Origin: a candidate division SR1 bacterium
GTDB taxonomy: Bacteria; Patescibacteriota; Gracilibacteria; Absconditabacterales; Absconditicoccaceae
Assembly (NCBI GenBank): GCA_007115995.1
Contig: SKJI01000016.1
Location: 1-44,194, forward strand
Direction of reading: 5' to 3'
Length of the DNA stretch: 44,194 nt
In this document: positions 1-10,437 of the stretch, piece by piece
Layout of the letters: each line of letters begins with the position of its first letter
How positions within the stretch are numbered: the first letter of the stretch is position 1
Translations under genes and position numbers: made by a program
The notes under the pieces: generated by a model
Seen by the model: only the letters and a program-made list of their open reading frames with translations
What the model was told of the DNA's origin: nothing
Database searches by the model: none

Positions 1-30
1 AAAACTCCTTACATAGCTAAGGAGTTTTTT
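1..30 (-). terminator. Intrinsic terminator hairpin
   Basis: An 11-base perfect inverted repeat (1-11 with 18-28) has a 6-base loop. It is flanked by A and T runs, so it could work in both directions. It lies just downstream of the minus-strand SLH fragment that ends at 62 and probably terminates that transcript. Confidence 0.7.
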
Positions 31-61
31 GTGTATGGTGGAGTGGGAATAGTTCTGGTTT

Positions 62-559
62 CTACTCTACAAACGCTTCGCGATTGAGTAAGACGAAAGA
101 GTCATACTCGATAGTTTGGAGGGCAAAGAGTTGTTCTTTGTACGCTCTAAAGAGAATAAGTGCAGCATCATTTCTGAGGACTGGAGTATCACCTGTTTGC
201 TGAGTAATGATAGCAAGTGTTTGAGATACTTGGTCGTATGAGCTGTGCCATACTGCATCAGTTTCATCAAGGAAAGATTTGAGGATCATTCTGATAACAA
301 CTGCATTAAATTCAGCTCTTGAGATCGTATCAAACGGTCTAAATGTACCATCAGGTCATCATCTCATCAATCATAGTTGATATGCTTGCATGATAAATGG
401 TGTCAAGGTAGGATCAGCATTGAATGTGTCAGAATATGAGATAGTTTCTTGGTTAGGAACTCTGCATAACACATTGGTAGCAAACTCTACAAAGAACTTT
501 GCAGCTTCTTGTCTTGATAATGCTCTATATGGATCAAACTGATCGATAGCATTGATTAT
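62..559 (-). pseudogene. S-layer homology (SLH) domain protein, 5'-truncated fragment
   Basis: The open frame of 165 residues has SLH character. An incomplete first repeat (FDPYRALSRQEAAKFFVEFA) is followed by a full one containing GLMRGGPDGTFRP and ISRAEFNAVVIRMI; three of the glycines there are UGA. SLH domains normally anchor exported proteins to the cell surface. An in-frame UAA lies at 560-562 and no ATG occurs before the middle of the domain, so the signal peptide and N-terminal part are missing. It is most likely the 3' remnant of a larger surface-protein gene, although a non-AUG start or an assembly error is possible. The stop is UAG at 62-64. Confidence 0.65.
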
Positions 560-577
560 TTAGATGATGCATATTTA

Positions 578-787
578 CTAAATATATTCAACTCATCGTT
601 CGTCATCATGGTATCATTCAAACTGTTCATAGTTATGTTCTTCATTGTACAGTTCTTGAGCAAATCTCAAGATTTTACTTTCTTGTGACCTATCTATTCC
701 ATCAAGTTCACACAACATAAAGATTGCTTCTTTGCGTTTGTAAAACCAGGTAAAAAATGCTAGGTTTTTTTCGAATGGTGTTTTCAT
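578..787 (-). CDS. Small hypothetical protein (69 aa)
   Basis: ATG at 785-787, UAG at 578-580, with two in-frame UGA codons near the C-terminus read as Gly. The protein begins MKTPFEKNLAFFTWFYKRKE, has an aromatic and basic N-terminal half, and ends with an acidic stretch (HDDERGVEYI). No membrane segment or known domain was recognised. It sits immediately upstream of the truncated SLH fragment, in the same orientation. A hairpin at 812-832 lies ahead of it. The absence of stops and the plausible composition support a real gene, but I cannot assign a function. Confidence 0.5.
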
Positions 788-811
788 TGTATTTCAATAA
801 TGAATAAAAAT

Positions 812-832
812 AGACATGTATTTTACATGTCT
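812..832 (-). terminator. Perfect 9-bp inverted repeat, possible terminator
   Basis: AGACATGTA and TACATGTCT pair perfectly around a TTT loop. On the minus strand the hairpin is followed by a T-rich run, so it could terminate transcripts from the small membrane ORFs upstream. The stretch 833-980 is very AT-rich and I see no gene in it. Confidence 0.45.
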
Positions 833-980
833 CTATACTCTATCAGGTTTAGTGCTTATAACTTTACACTTTTTTAAAAATTATATACTTATTTTCGTTT
901 TTGTGTTTTTTTATTAGTGACATTTTATTAAATAATGTATTTTTTATGTACTTTGTGTTATATAACTTTTTTTGATGTTT

Positions 981-1142
981 CTAGAAGAGCATGAAAATAC
1001 TTGATAAAACACTCATGATAGCTATACTATAAAAGTATCGCAAAAAAAATATAATTGGGGAACAAAGGGTAAAAGTACCGATCGCAAACCAGTACCCTTG
1101 AACAGTAGTAGAGAGTGAGACCAAGGCAGCGACTACTACCAT
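981..1142 (-). CDS. Possible small membrane protein (53 aa)
   Basis: ATG at 1140-1142, UAG at 981-983. The product is strongly hydrophobic, with two likely membrane segments (MVVVAALVSLSTTV and FFLRYFYSIAIMSVLSSIF). The frame is open further upstream, to about 1183, without an ATG. It follows another small membrane ORF in a different frame, so the two could be pieces of one frameshifted gene. No family was recognised, and an AT-rich open frame of this size could be chance. Confidence 0.25.
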   Translation of the reverse strand: MVVVAALVSLSTTVQGYWFAIGTFTLCSPIIFFLRYFYSIAIMSVLSSIFMLF

Positions 1143-1194
1143 AGCTGTGCTTGCTGTTAGGCGATCATTTTTTCTAAATCACTCTTACAAAATT

Positions 1195-1404
1195 CTATCT
1201 TATATACTTTTTGAATCTCTTGATGAAGTAAATCTCAATCAAAACAATAATACCAACATATCGAAGTCGGTGAAGCGTAGCAAGTATTGGGAAGAGTTTT
1301 GCTAATAATACTCATACAACTATTAAGTCGATTTTGATGATAATTCGATCATTGAGTGTGAGGTGCTTAGAAACTTTGTGAACAATTTTGTGAAGTGAGA
1401 GCAT
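1195..1404 (-). CDS. Small two-segment membrane protein (69 aa)
   Basis: ATG at 1402-1404, UAG at 1195-1197. The N-terminal region is polar (MLSLHKIVHKVSKHLTLNDR). It is followed by two hydrophobic segments (IDLIVVGVLLAKLFPILATL, then YVGIIVLIEIYFI) and a basic tail (KRFKKYIR), a typical two-helix hairpin topology. It lies about 170 bases downstream of the ABC exporter gene on the same strand and may be co-transcribed. The family is unknown. A non-ATG start a few codons upstream cannot be excluded. Confidence 0.4.
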
Positions 1405-1577
1405 GAGTGTGTGATTATCAATAAATACTCAATTGTATGTTTTTTATATGATGACGCAAGAAAAGACGTTGTTTGATAGTGATAAATAATAAAATAACAG
1501 AAAGTCAACTACTGGTTTCTTACTTAGTTTGATGAGAGTTATAACCCTGTATGATCTCTATTTCTCCTATGTATACA

Positions 1578-3362
1578 CTAAAACCCAGCTTGTAGCTCAA
1601 GCATTTTTGCATAGGATCATCACTGGTTAACGAGTTCGGTGTGAGTACCACGTTCGATGATTTCGCCGCTTTCAATGACGATGATATCGTCAGCGTTTTT
1701 GACGGTTTGGAGACGGTGAGCGATGATGATGACAGTACGTCCTGCAAAGAGATTATGCATTGCTTCGCTGATTGCTTCCTCAGCAAACGAATCAAGAGCT
1801 GAGGTTGGTTCATCCAGGATGATGATGCGAGGATCTTTGAGCATAATCTTGGCGATAGCGAGTCTCTGACGTTGTCATCAGGATAGTCTGACTCATTTTT
1901 CACCGATTTCCGTATCTAATCATTGCGGGAGATCGTAGACCCATTCACACTTGGAGAGTCTGATAACGGTTTCGATAGTAGCTTCATCGGTGTTCTCGTG
2001 CATACCATACTCAAGATTTTCTCTGATCGTTCCATCAAAGACTGATGGTTCTTGGGTAAGGTATCCGATGTGTTGGTAGTACGATTTGAGCGAGACAGTA
2101 CTCAGATCTTGTCAGTCCACAAGAAGAGTACCACTATCAGGTCTGAGATATCAAGCGATAAGTTTGACGAGTGTTGATTTTCATGATCCTGACGATCACA
2201 CGAGCGCAGTTTTTTTTCATCATGGAATCGTGACTGAAAAATTAGAAAACACACTAGATTGATCATACTCAACTTCTTTGAGCGTTGTGTCGTATGCAAA
2301 CGAGACGTTCTTTATGTCGATAGTTCAGGTCTTGTAGCTAAAGTCTGTTCATGTGTCGTATCATGTGATGGTTGGTGTTTTATCAAACAGGTCTCGAAGT
2401 TTTTCTATATTGATTCGTTTATCTGCACTTTCTATATAGAGTCTTCATATATCAAAACTCATAAAATTTAGTAAATTCAATATAAATATTAGTACGACAA
2501 ATTCAGCTATCGTAATGATTCAAAACCCAAAATTTATAATAAGTAAAAAAATACTGAAAATCTTCAGACCATTAATCCAAATTGTTGTGTGAGTGTCACT
2601 TATTACTCTATATGTTTCAACTTTTTCATTACACTTTAGCCATATTTCTTGCCATTTGTCGTATTTATCGAATTCATGAGGATTATTTGATTGTAAAATC
2701 TCAAATTTAGACATAATAATTCTTACTATATCTCTAGCGATTTCTACCTGCACTATTTTTCTAACATTCCTTGTTTTATTTGCAGTTTTTTGAGTGATTA
2801 TATATATTGTTATTATCAGACATGCTAGTATTAGAAATGTGACTCAATAGATTCGGTTAATGCTAAAAATAAGTGCTAGTCAAAAAATTAATTCTGCAAT
2901 GTAACGTGGTACTTTATTTGATATGTCACTGACGATTGCTATCCAACTATATATTGCTGTTTGAATAATATGTTGCACTCTTCATGTTCATAGTGATTCA
3001 ATCACGTTATTATCAAGTAGTGTATATTTTTTCAGATAATATTTCATCAACATTATATTTCATTTTGGTCGAATTTCGCAAGGTCATCGATTTTTTGAGA
3101 GTATTTTTATAATAAGCCAAAATACGGTCAATCATATGAAATATACTCAATATTGAATAATAAGTGTGCTATTTCAGTCAGTTCATACCTCTATGATTCA
3201 TTGAATAATTTTGATTCATATAATAGTAATAAATCAGTAACAAAAAGGATATATTATTGAACGAATTAGTACTCATCAAAGTTCATTTGATTCCTTCACC
3301 GGCTCAAAGAACCTTTTTATAATCTGTCGAGTGGTCATAGATATACAAGTAGAATAAAACAT
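1578..3362 (-). CDS. ABC exporter subunit, fused membrane and ATPase domains (594 aa)
   Basis: This is half of a type IV (ABCB-like) exporter. The N-terminal two-thirds, roughly residues 20-330, carries hydrophobic segments. The C-terminal ATPase has Walker A GSSGSGKST near residue 388, a Q-loop in YLTQEPSVFDG, signature LSGGQRQRLAIAK, Walker B IIILDEPTSALD near residue 515 and H-loop IIAHRL. The catalytic glutamate is present. Two of the three Walker A glycines are UGA. The start ATG at 3360-3362 lies 22 bases after the upstream ABC gene; a second ATG at 3336-3338 is possible. The tandem gene pair suggests a heterodimeric exporter of lipid, peptide or drug. The substrate is not evident. Confidence 0.93.
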
Positions 3363-3384
3363 TAACACTTCAGTATACTGATAC

Positions 3385-5127
3385 TTACGATTTTTTTCAA
3401 ATTTGTTGCTGTCGCAGTGATGCGTAGAGAGCGTTATTGGCGATGAGGTCGTTGTGTGTTCATTGTTCGATGATCGATCATTCTGCGAGGACGTTGATCT
3501 GTGTGGCATGACGGACGCTACTCAGTCTGTGTGCGACAAGGATGGTAATCATCTCAGGGCGATGTGCGGTGATTTGGGCAATCGTATCAGTAATTTCTTG
3601 TTCAGTGAGACTGTCTAGTGCACTGGTTGCTTCGTCAAAGATGAGCAGTAAAGGATTTCTGAGCAAGGCACGTGCTATGGCAAGTCTTTGTTTTTGTCAT
3701 CATGACAGTTTGATTCATCACTCTCCGATACTTGTATCAAGTCATGCAGGAAGTGTCTGGAGGAAATCGTACAGTGCTGCTTGCTTCATCACATCAATCA
3801 TCGCTTGTTCGTCTGCATGTGGTGCAACAAACAGAAGATTTTCACGAATTGTTCCTGAGAATACTTGTGTTTCTTGGGTAACAATTCCTATGTGTTGTTT
3901 GAAATGTGTGAGGTTGATCTGATTGAGAGGTAGTCAGTTATACAAGACAGTTCATGCTTGTGGCGTGTAGAGTCATAAGATGATTTTGAGTAGTGTAGAT
4001 TTACCGCTTCCACTAGGTCAGACAAATGCAATGGTGTCTCATGCATGCATTGCCAATGATATGCCACGCAATATATGACGATCTTCCTCATAGCCAAAAT
4101 CTACTCATGAACAGCGAATATCTCTGAGCGTGGTAAGAGTTTCATGGTGTTCATCACTGTCTTCTTGTGGTAGCGAAAGAATATCGTTGAGGAGTTCATG
4201 ATTTGCTTGTGCTTCTTGGTAGCTTTTGGTGACTTGTCCAAACTGTCCGAGCTGTCCAAACAAGAAAAACGAGTAGAAATACAACGATAAGAGTTCTCAG
4301 ACAGTAATGTCTCCTTGAAAGACCAAATATCATAAAAATCAAATTAATCAGACGCGCAGTGCGTTGATGAGCGTTCATTGTAAAAATTCCATGGTACGCA
4401 CTTTTTTTACTTTTTCTAATTCGAGTGTCAGAATGTCTGTATTGATCGTATCGATACGTCTGAGTTCTTGTCCGACAAGTCAGAGCATTTTGATGAGTGA
4501 TATATTACGAATCGATTCGGTAATTGATCAAGCAAGTGCGTTGGATTGTGTCGAGATACTTGTTTGCGCTTGTTTGATGCTCTTTGAAAGTTTCATAGTA
4601 GTCCATCAGATAATGGGCAATAAGCCAAGATACACGACTCAAATTCTCCAATCTACGAGAAATGAGTATCCTACAACAATAATAATCCCTACACATGCCA
4701 AGAATACTATACTAATAAGACCTGCTATATAGGTCTGAAGTGATTCTTTTGCTTTGAGGAGTTTTTGGATGAGTTCTCATGATTGTTGTTCTTCAAAGTG
4801 CTGAAAAGGGAGCTGAAAGGTATGTGCAATAGTTTTCTGATAAATTTCAGTTCAGATATTTTGTGTCATCACATTCACAAAATAATCTTGAAAGTTTTTT
4901 GCAAGACGTGAGATCATCGCAACACTGACAAGTCAGACTAATCAGAGCAGAATCCCATTGAGATATGCTTGCGGTGTGTGGATCGATGGGTTTGTCAGAT
5001 ACTTGTCCATCAACCATCTCAATACTTGTGGATCCATCAATGAAAAAAACTGATTGACCGTGGTGAGGAACAAGGTAAGTAGAAGAATCTTCCAATGAGG
5101 ACGAATATATGAAAAAATGAAGCGCAT
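3385..5127 (-). CDS. ABC exporter subunit, fused membrane and ATPase domains (580 aa)
   Basis: This is the partner of the downstream ABC gene. It starts MRFIFSYIRPHWKILLL with ATG at 5125-5127; a TTG 36 bases upstream looks less likely. An ABC membrane domain fills the first ~330 residues. The ATPase has Walker A GPSGSGKST near residue 368, Q-loop IVTQETQVFSG, signature LSGGQKQRLAIAR, Walker B LLLIFDEATSALD near residue 494 and H-loop LVAHRL. Both subunits keep the catalytic glutamate, so neither ATP site looks degenerate, unlike many asymmetric exporters. The stop is UAA at 3385-3387. The two genes almost certainly form an operon. Confidence 0.93.
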
Positions 5128-5166
5128 AGAATAAATGAGTAAACAATAAACGGGTAGATGCAATGG

Positions 5167-5469
5167 TTAGACGATGCGGATTGTGATACAGAGCGTATCT
5201 CATTCGTTGAGTGAAAATTCCTTGCGAATTTCTTTTTTGATAAAGAGTATATATGTTCCTGCGTTCTTATCAGGAAAAATACTGGTATCTCGTTGCATAT
5301 ATCCCAACATTGCGGTTACTTTAATTGCTCATCGACCTCTACGTGGAAACTCAGCTGTGTACTTACTTATCTGCTCTGCTCATGCTTGAGGCAGCGTGAC
5401 GCACCATCGCAAAGTTTTTTTGTTTGCTGTTGGTCGGACGAATAAGGGTGCATTAAATGTGTAGTCCAT
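5167..5469 (-). CDS. DUF1905 domain protein (100 aa)
   Basis: The whole protein matches the DUF1905 pattern as I know it: an N-terminal W-C-V-TLP strand; a central FPRRGRGAIKVTAMLG in place of a nucleic-acid-like loop; SIFPDKNAGTYILFIKKEIRK; and the closing LNEGDTLCITIRIV. Proteins of this family are small beta-barrels of uncertain function, often fused to or beside YdeI-like domains. ATG at 5467-5469, UAA at 5167-5169. It lies 39 bases upstream of the ABC exporter pair on the same strand. TATATA followed by CGT and the ATG suggests a leaderless start. Glycines are a mixture of GGN and UGA codons. Confidence 0.75.
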
Positions 5470-5584
5470 ACGTATATATCTATCAAAGAGTTTGAGTATG
5501 GTTTTTTTATAACCGTTTGCAAATGGTATTTTTTTGATTGCATTATGTGCGTGATTTTCTATAGTTAGTGCAGTCTTTATTTTT

Positions 5585-5590
5585 TATATT
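5585..5590 (+). promoter_or_regulatory. Putative -10 box of the glycyl-tRNA synthetase gene
   Basis: TATATT lies 8 bases before the glyS ATG, which would give a transcript starting at or within a base or two of the start codon. The -35 region is poorly conserved. Nothing resembling a T-box leader precedes the gene. Confidence 0.4.
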
Positions 5591-5598
5591 GGTAAAAT

Positions 5599-7023
5599 AT
5601 GTTTGGATTGGAAACTATTGTGGCATGGGCCAAGAGAAGATGATTTGTCTATCCTGGTTCAGATATTTATGGATGATTAGCGAATGCCTGGGATTATGGT
5701 CCGTATGGTGTCCAATTAAAGAAAAATATTCAGGATATATGGCGAAAAACTTTTATCGAAAAAAGAGATGATATGGTCTGATTAGATGCGCAAATTTTGA
5801 TGCATCCAAAAACATGGGAAGCATCATGACATGTTGCTTGATTTAACGATCCGCTCATTGACGATAAAAACACCTGAGAGAGATTTAGAGCTGATAAACT
5901 GTTAGAGGATCTTATTCATCAAAAAAACTATACGCTTGCTGACTTGGAACAGTATTGAGTAAGTAATCTCGTTCCTGAATCACGAACGTTTGAGCAGATG
6001 AAGGCATGTATTGTTGCTGAAATACCTCATAATCCAAATACCAAAAAACCAGCAGACTGGACTGATGTCCGCAAATTTGAGTTGATGTTTTATACGTATC
6101 AAGGAGTAATTCATGATGAAGCAAATAAAATTTGGATGAGACCTGAGACTGCACAGTGAATTTTTGTCAATTTTAGGAATATTTTGGATACGACGAGAAT
6201 GAGAGTGCCGTTTGGTATTGGACAGATAGGAAAAGCGTTTAGAAATGAAATTACTCCATGAAACTTTTTGTATCGTACGAGAGAGTTTGAACAGATGGAA
6301 ATTGAGTATTTTGTTAAGGAAACTGATGCTCCTGCTTTTTTCAAACAACGACAAGAAGAAAGTATGAAATTTTGGCAAGAAGTTATGCAGTTCGATCAAG
6401 CGCATATTAGGTTTAGAGAGCATGAAGCAGATGAATTGTCACATTATAGTAAAGGTACGTTTGATGTAGAATTTTCGTATCCATGGTGATGGGGTGAACT
6501 GCAATGAATTGCACGAAGAGGAAACTTTGACTTGACGCAGCATCAAGAAGCAAGTGGTACTTCAATGCAATATAGCGATCCAGTGACTGGTGAGAGATAT
6601 CTGCCTCATGTTATTGAACCATCGTTTGGATTGAGTAGAACTGTGCTTGCAGTCTTTTTTGATAGTTATGATGAAGAGGAGTATATAGACTGAAATGGAC
6701 AACAACAAACAAGGGTTGTCGTAAGATTTCCTAAACGTTTAGCTCCTGTGAGATGTGCAATTTTGCCATTAATCAAGAAAGATGAAAAGCAGGTCGCGCT
6801 TGCAGAGTCGTTATATAGTTCATTGTCTGATCATGTAATTTGTGAGTATGATGATGGTGGAGCAATTGGAAAACGTTATAGAAGACAAGATGAGATAGGA
6901 ACGCCATATTGTATTACTATCGATCATCAATCAACTGAAGATGGTACGGTGACAGTTCGTGATAGAGACAGTATGAAACAAATAAGAATCCATTGTGATG
7001 ATCTCCTAGCATTTATTTTATAA
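5599..7023 (+). CDS. glyS: Glycyl-tRNA synthetase, alpha2 dimeric type (474 aa)
   Basis: A class II aminoacyl-tRNA synthetase that charges tRNA-Gly. The N-terminal signature [12 protein letters not shown] and [14 protein letters not shown] is clear. RPETAQGIFVNFRN lies near residue 180, motif 2 [20 protein letters not shown] near 214, motif 3 [18 protein letters not shown] near 335, and a C-terminal anticodon-binding domain follows ([20 protein letters not shown] onward). The length is normal for the bacterial/eukaryotic dimeric type. Many of its own glycines, including the one in RPETAQG, are UGA. In this lineage the enzyme must also charge the UGA-reading tRNA-Gly, so it is central to the recoding. 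The next gene starts 10 bases after its UAA stop. Confidence 0.97.
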
Positions 7024-7032
7024 CCTTCAAGA

Positions 7033-8262
7033 ATGCGCATTGACATATATAAATATTTGAAGCAGAATATTTCATCGATAACGATTTTTAAGATTTTATG
7101 TATTCTTGCTTTGATACTGCTTAAAATACTTGTGTTACGTTGAACAGTTTATGCACAATTAGGTGTCAAGCAAGCAGTGCAAGCGATTGAAATGAGGGAA
7201 AATTTGAGAGATAATAAAGCAGGAATATATCAAAATATAGTTCATCAGGAAATACTTTCATTGCTTTCTAGAGCATGTACTCAAGACTCACTCAGTAGAG
7301 CCACATCGATTGAAGGTCCACTTCTGACCTATCTTGATCAAGTAATTCGTTCTGAAACTTTGGCAGTTCAGCTTGATAAGACCTATCGTTTATATCAGAC
7401 TATTGATCGTATTGATTTTGAAAAAGTATGACAGCTTGATGAAGATGATTTTTGTGTTATGAAATATCTTCTAAATAGTGCAAAATACTGGTTGAGAAAT
7501 ACACATATTGATTTGTTACAAGAAACTGAAATTATCAATGATTTTGAATGAGTATTTTTTGATCCAATCTATTGATTTGCTATCAAAGTCGACTTATTAG
7601 AACACTATATAGAAAATACGCAGCATTTTTCTCAAAGATTATGAATTGACTTACACACAAGTGTAGCTAATCCTCAGTTTTTTCTTTGACTCAATGCCGA
7701 GCAACAGATTATCGCTGATAGAATCAAAAGACTTATGGATGCACAAATAGCTCGTTGACTAGTTAAGTTAAGAGATAGATGATTAATTAATCAACAAGAT
7801 ATTATTATGCTTGCAGATACGTTTGTATTGGAATTTCACAAAGATTGCAATAATTTTCATGGAAGATATGATATTAAATGGACTGTTGATGCTGCATGAA
7901 ATATATTAAACACAGAAACAACAAAAGTACTGTTTAGAGTAAATGTTTGTACGAATTATTTAATGTTACAGGATTTTTCAGATTTCTTTCTAAGTTTAGT
8001 TATTCATGAAATGTGACATCATTTTTACTTTTATCATGACACGTCTATAGATGATTTTGAGGCAATTTGTTGGAGTGATAAAACCGTAAGAAATAGCCGT
8101 TGTACTGATAATGACTTTGTTACTGATTATGCTCGCTCAATGGCTGAAGAAGACTATGCAGAACATTTTATGTATTGGTTTTTAGAGAAACCAGTACAAA
8201 AAACACCGATTATGCAAGAAAAATTTAGACATTTTGACCAACAACAGAGTATAAGACAGTAG
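7033..8262 (+). CDS. Membrane-anchored zinc metallopeptidase, HExxH type (409 aa)
   Basis: A single hydrophobic segment near residues 15-40 (TIFKILCILALILLKILVLRG) should anchor the protein, with the rest outside the cell. The catalytic motif is HEMGHHFYFYHD near residue 325. Downstream EEDYAEHFMYWF, about 50 residues later, has the spacing and composition of a gluzincin third-ligand helix (the Glu after a D-Y/F-A motif). I infer a zinc endopeptidase of the gluzincin group but cannot name a family. The first ~280 residues are mostly alpha-helical with no recognisable domain. It is tightly linked to glyS and to the ATP-grasp gene that follows. UAG stop. Confidence 0.75.
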
Positions 8263-8297
8263 TATTTTTTGTTTCGTTATGTAGTATATAGAAATTT

Positions 8298-9098
8298 ATG
8301 ACAAATATTTGATATATTTTACAAATTGCTCAATATCGAAATCGACCGATTACGCTTCATGATCCTGATAAGGTTTGGGTAGATATTCATCTACCAGGTT
8401 GAACCGTTTCTTGTATTCATAATGTTCTTTCAATAAATGATGCAGGATTTGTTGCATGGTGCAAAGATAAATCTTTACAATACTGTTTGTTTTGAGCATA
8501 TATGCCTAAAATGCATACATATATCGATCCTACTTATATCGAGAAGAAGAAGCATATTCATACTAATCAAGTGTTTACTTCAGTAGAACATATTATAAAT
8601 GATATAGAAACACAATATACGTTTCCATGTATAATCAAAAGATGAAAATGAACACTGTGAAGAAATGTATTTTTATGTCAGAAAAGATCTGACGTAGAGA
8701 ATGCTATTTCTACTATATTAGCTGATACGAAACTTTATGATTATTTGATTCTAGCACAAGAATATATTCATTTTGAGATTGAATATCGTTTAATTATAGT
8801 ACATAATCGTTTAGAGCTTGTCTATAAGAAACAGTATTTTTGGGATAAGAGCATAAAACACAATCGTACCATCATAGAACCTTCTGATGATATATTTATA
8901 CAGTTACAAGAATTTATTAAGAGTTTGACAAATCATCTTACTTTTACCTGGGCTGGTCTTGATGTTGTAGTTGATAATAATGGCAAGTTTTATTTGATTG
9001 AGTGTAATGCTAATCCTCAGTTCCATTCTTTTGTGAAACATAATAGTATAGAACCATTGTATAATCTTTATTATAAAGCATTCCAAGCTTATATATAG
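8298..9098 (+). CDS. ATP-grasp (RimK-like) ligase (266 aa)
   Basis: The ATP-grasp fold is recognised from the nucleotide-binding lysine and glycine-rich loop IKRGKGTLGRNVFL near residue 112, the strand and acidic pair AQEYIHFEIEYRLIIV near 150, and the metal-binding end TWAGLDVVVD then FYLIECNANPQF near 215-236. The overall order resembles RimK and related amino-acid or peptide ligases that join a carboxylate to an amine using ATP. The substrate cannot be read from the sequence. The N-terminal ~85 residues replace the usual pre-ATP-grasp domain. TATAGA sits five bases before the ATG. It is flanked by the metalloprotease and the photolyase-like gene. Confidence 0.8.
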
Positions 9099-9124
9099 TT
9101 TTATCTATCATAAGTGTTACTCAT

Positions 9125-10255
9125 ATGTTTGAAATTATATCTCATGAGGATTTAAGAAAGAAAGTAGATACTTTTGATGCGATCGCGTATTGTCGTACAC
9201 GTAACTATCTTGATGGTAATGTGTCATATTTGAGTCCGTACATAACCCACTGAATTATATCTATCAGAGATATTTGTACTATTGCGTTAGAGCGTTTTTC
9301 TGTAGCTGAAGCTGAACAACGATATAAAGAGTTGCTTTGGAAAGAGTATTTTTTGCAGGTATATTGGTGGTTATGAGATGCTATTTTTTCTGATATAGAG
9401 GAGAGTAAAACTGGAATCCCAACGTATGAGTGTCTGCCAGACGCTATTTTTCAGCATACGTTTGCATCAGAGTGAGTTAATCAAGCAATAAAACAATTAG
9501 AGGAAACCTGATATTTGCATAATCATGTAAGAATGTGGATTGCATCGTATTTGACTCATTGGCATCGTTTAGATCGAAAGAAATATGCTGATCGAAGTTA
9601 TTTTCATTTTCTAGATGGAGAGCTTGCATCCAATCATTTAAGTTGGCAGCGAGTCCAGTCAACCTTTTCTCATAAACCATATATTATGAATGAAGAAAAT
9701 TTGCAGAAATATTGAGGAATTTCCGATGCATTGTATCGTGGTAGTTATGAAGATATTGCAGAGAAACTTTTTGATTCTTCAAGAGTTCCACTCTTTGCTC
9801 ATGCAAAAGATTATTCATCACAGCTACAAGGTGATTATTCGATGATTCCTTCAATGAATCCATCTAAGTACTCGTGATATACCGTCTTAACACCTTGGGA
9901 TTTACACCCGTCTAAAATTAATGATCCAACTAAAACAGTCTGTGTTCTTGATAGTAATTTTCTTGATACACATCCTTGGAGTAAGAACAGAGTAGCGTTT
10001 GTGCAAGCATATACTGACCTTTATGGTATAGAGTGTGTTTATGGTTCAGTTCAGAAGATCGTTGAACAATCTACGAATTTGACTGTCTATGAGACGCCTA
10101 ATCCATCATATAAAGAAGCATATAAGTATATAAAAAAACACAACAATGGTCGTGTTCATCCATATGATTGGATAAATCCACATGCAACGAAACGTTTTAC
10201 GAAGAAATTTTTTCCTTATCGAAAAGAGAGTAAGCCATTCCTCCAAACAATGTAA
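9125..10255 (+). CDS. Photolyase/cryptochrome-like flavoprotein with apparently swapped domain order (376 aa)
   Basis: Residues 1-215 carry FAD-binding-domain hallmarks of the photolyase family: YLSPYITHGIISIRDI, ELLWKEYF, GYLHNHVRMWIASYL, FHFLDGELASNHLSWQ and KPYIMNEENLQKY. The canonical N-terminal alpha/beta antenna domain is absent. Instead a Rossmann-like region follows (VCVLDSNFLDTHPWSKNR, then VAFVQAYTDLYGIECVYGSV). This looks like the antenna domain placed at the C-terminus, but that assignment is my inference. The likely role is a light-dependent DNA repair enzyme or a flavin photoreceptor. ATG at 9125, UAA at 10253-10255, 26 bases after the ATP-grasp gene. Confidence 0.75.
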
Positions 10256-10403
10256 AGCAAAGCATGGAGATGAAAAGAGATAGGTTCTAAATACTCTATG
10301 CTGTCTCAAAAAAACTCTAACAATCACTGTTTCACTATTTTTTATATCTATGTATATTATTTGCTAAAAAGCAATATATAGTTTACTCAATATACAATAT
10401 AAT
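10256..10403. other. AT-rich intergenic region
   Basis: About 150 bases without an open frame of note. It contains A and T runs and leads into the promoter described next. No tRNA or obvious terminator was seen. Confidence 0.5.
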
Positions 10404-10432
10404 TTGCTTGAAATCGTTTGTTGAGATATAAT
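10404..10432 (+). promoter_or_regulatory. Sigma70-type promoter giving a leaderless start
   Basis: TTGCTT, a 17-base spacer and a perfect TATAAT. The -10 box ends five bases before the ATG at 10438, so the mRNA would begin at or near the start codon. There is no room for a Shine-Dalgarno sequence. Confidence 0.7.
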
Positions 10433-10437
10433 GAGTT

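Noticed and set aside
1520-1903. 127-codon minus-strand frame at the ABC gene's end
   Set aside because: It overlaps the conserved ATPase C-terminus in another frame and resembles nothing.
3542-3922. 126-codon plus-strand frame
   Set aside because: It lies antisense to the ATPase domain of the ABC gene, whose motifs are unmistakable on the minus strand.
5470-5598. T-box or other leader upstream of glyS
   Set aside because: No T-box core, specifier loop or terminator was seen, and the -10 box is next to the ATG.
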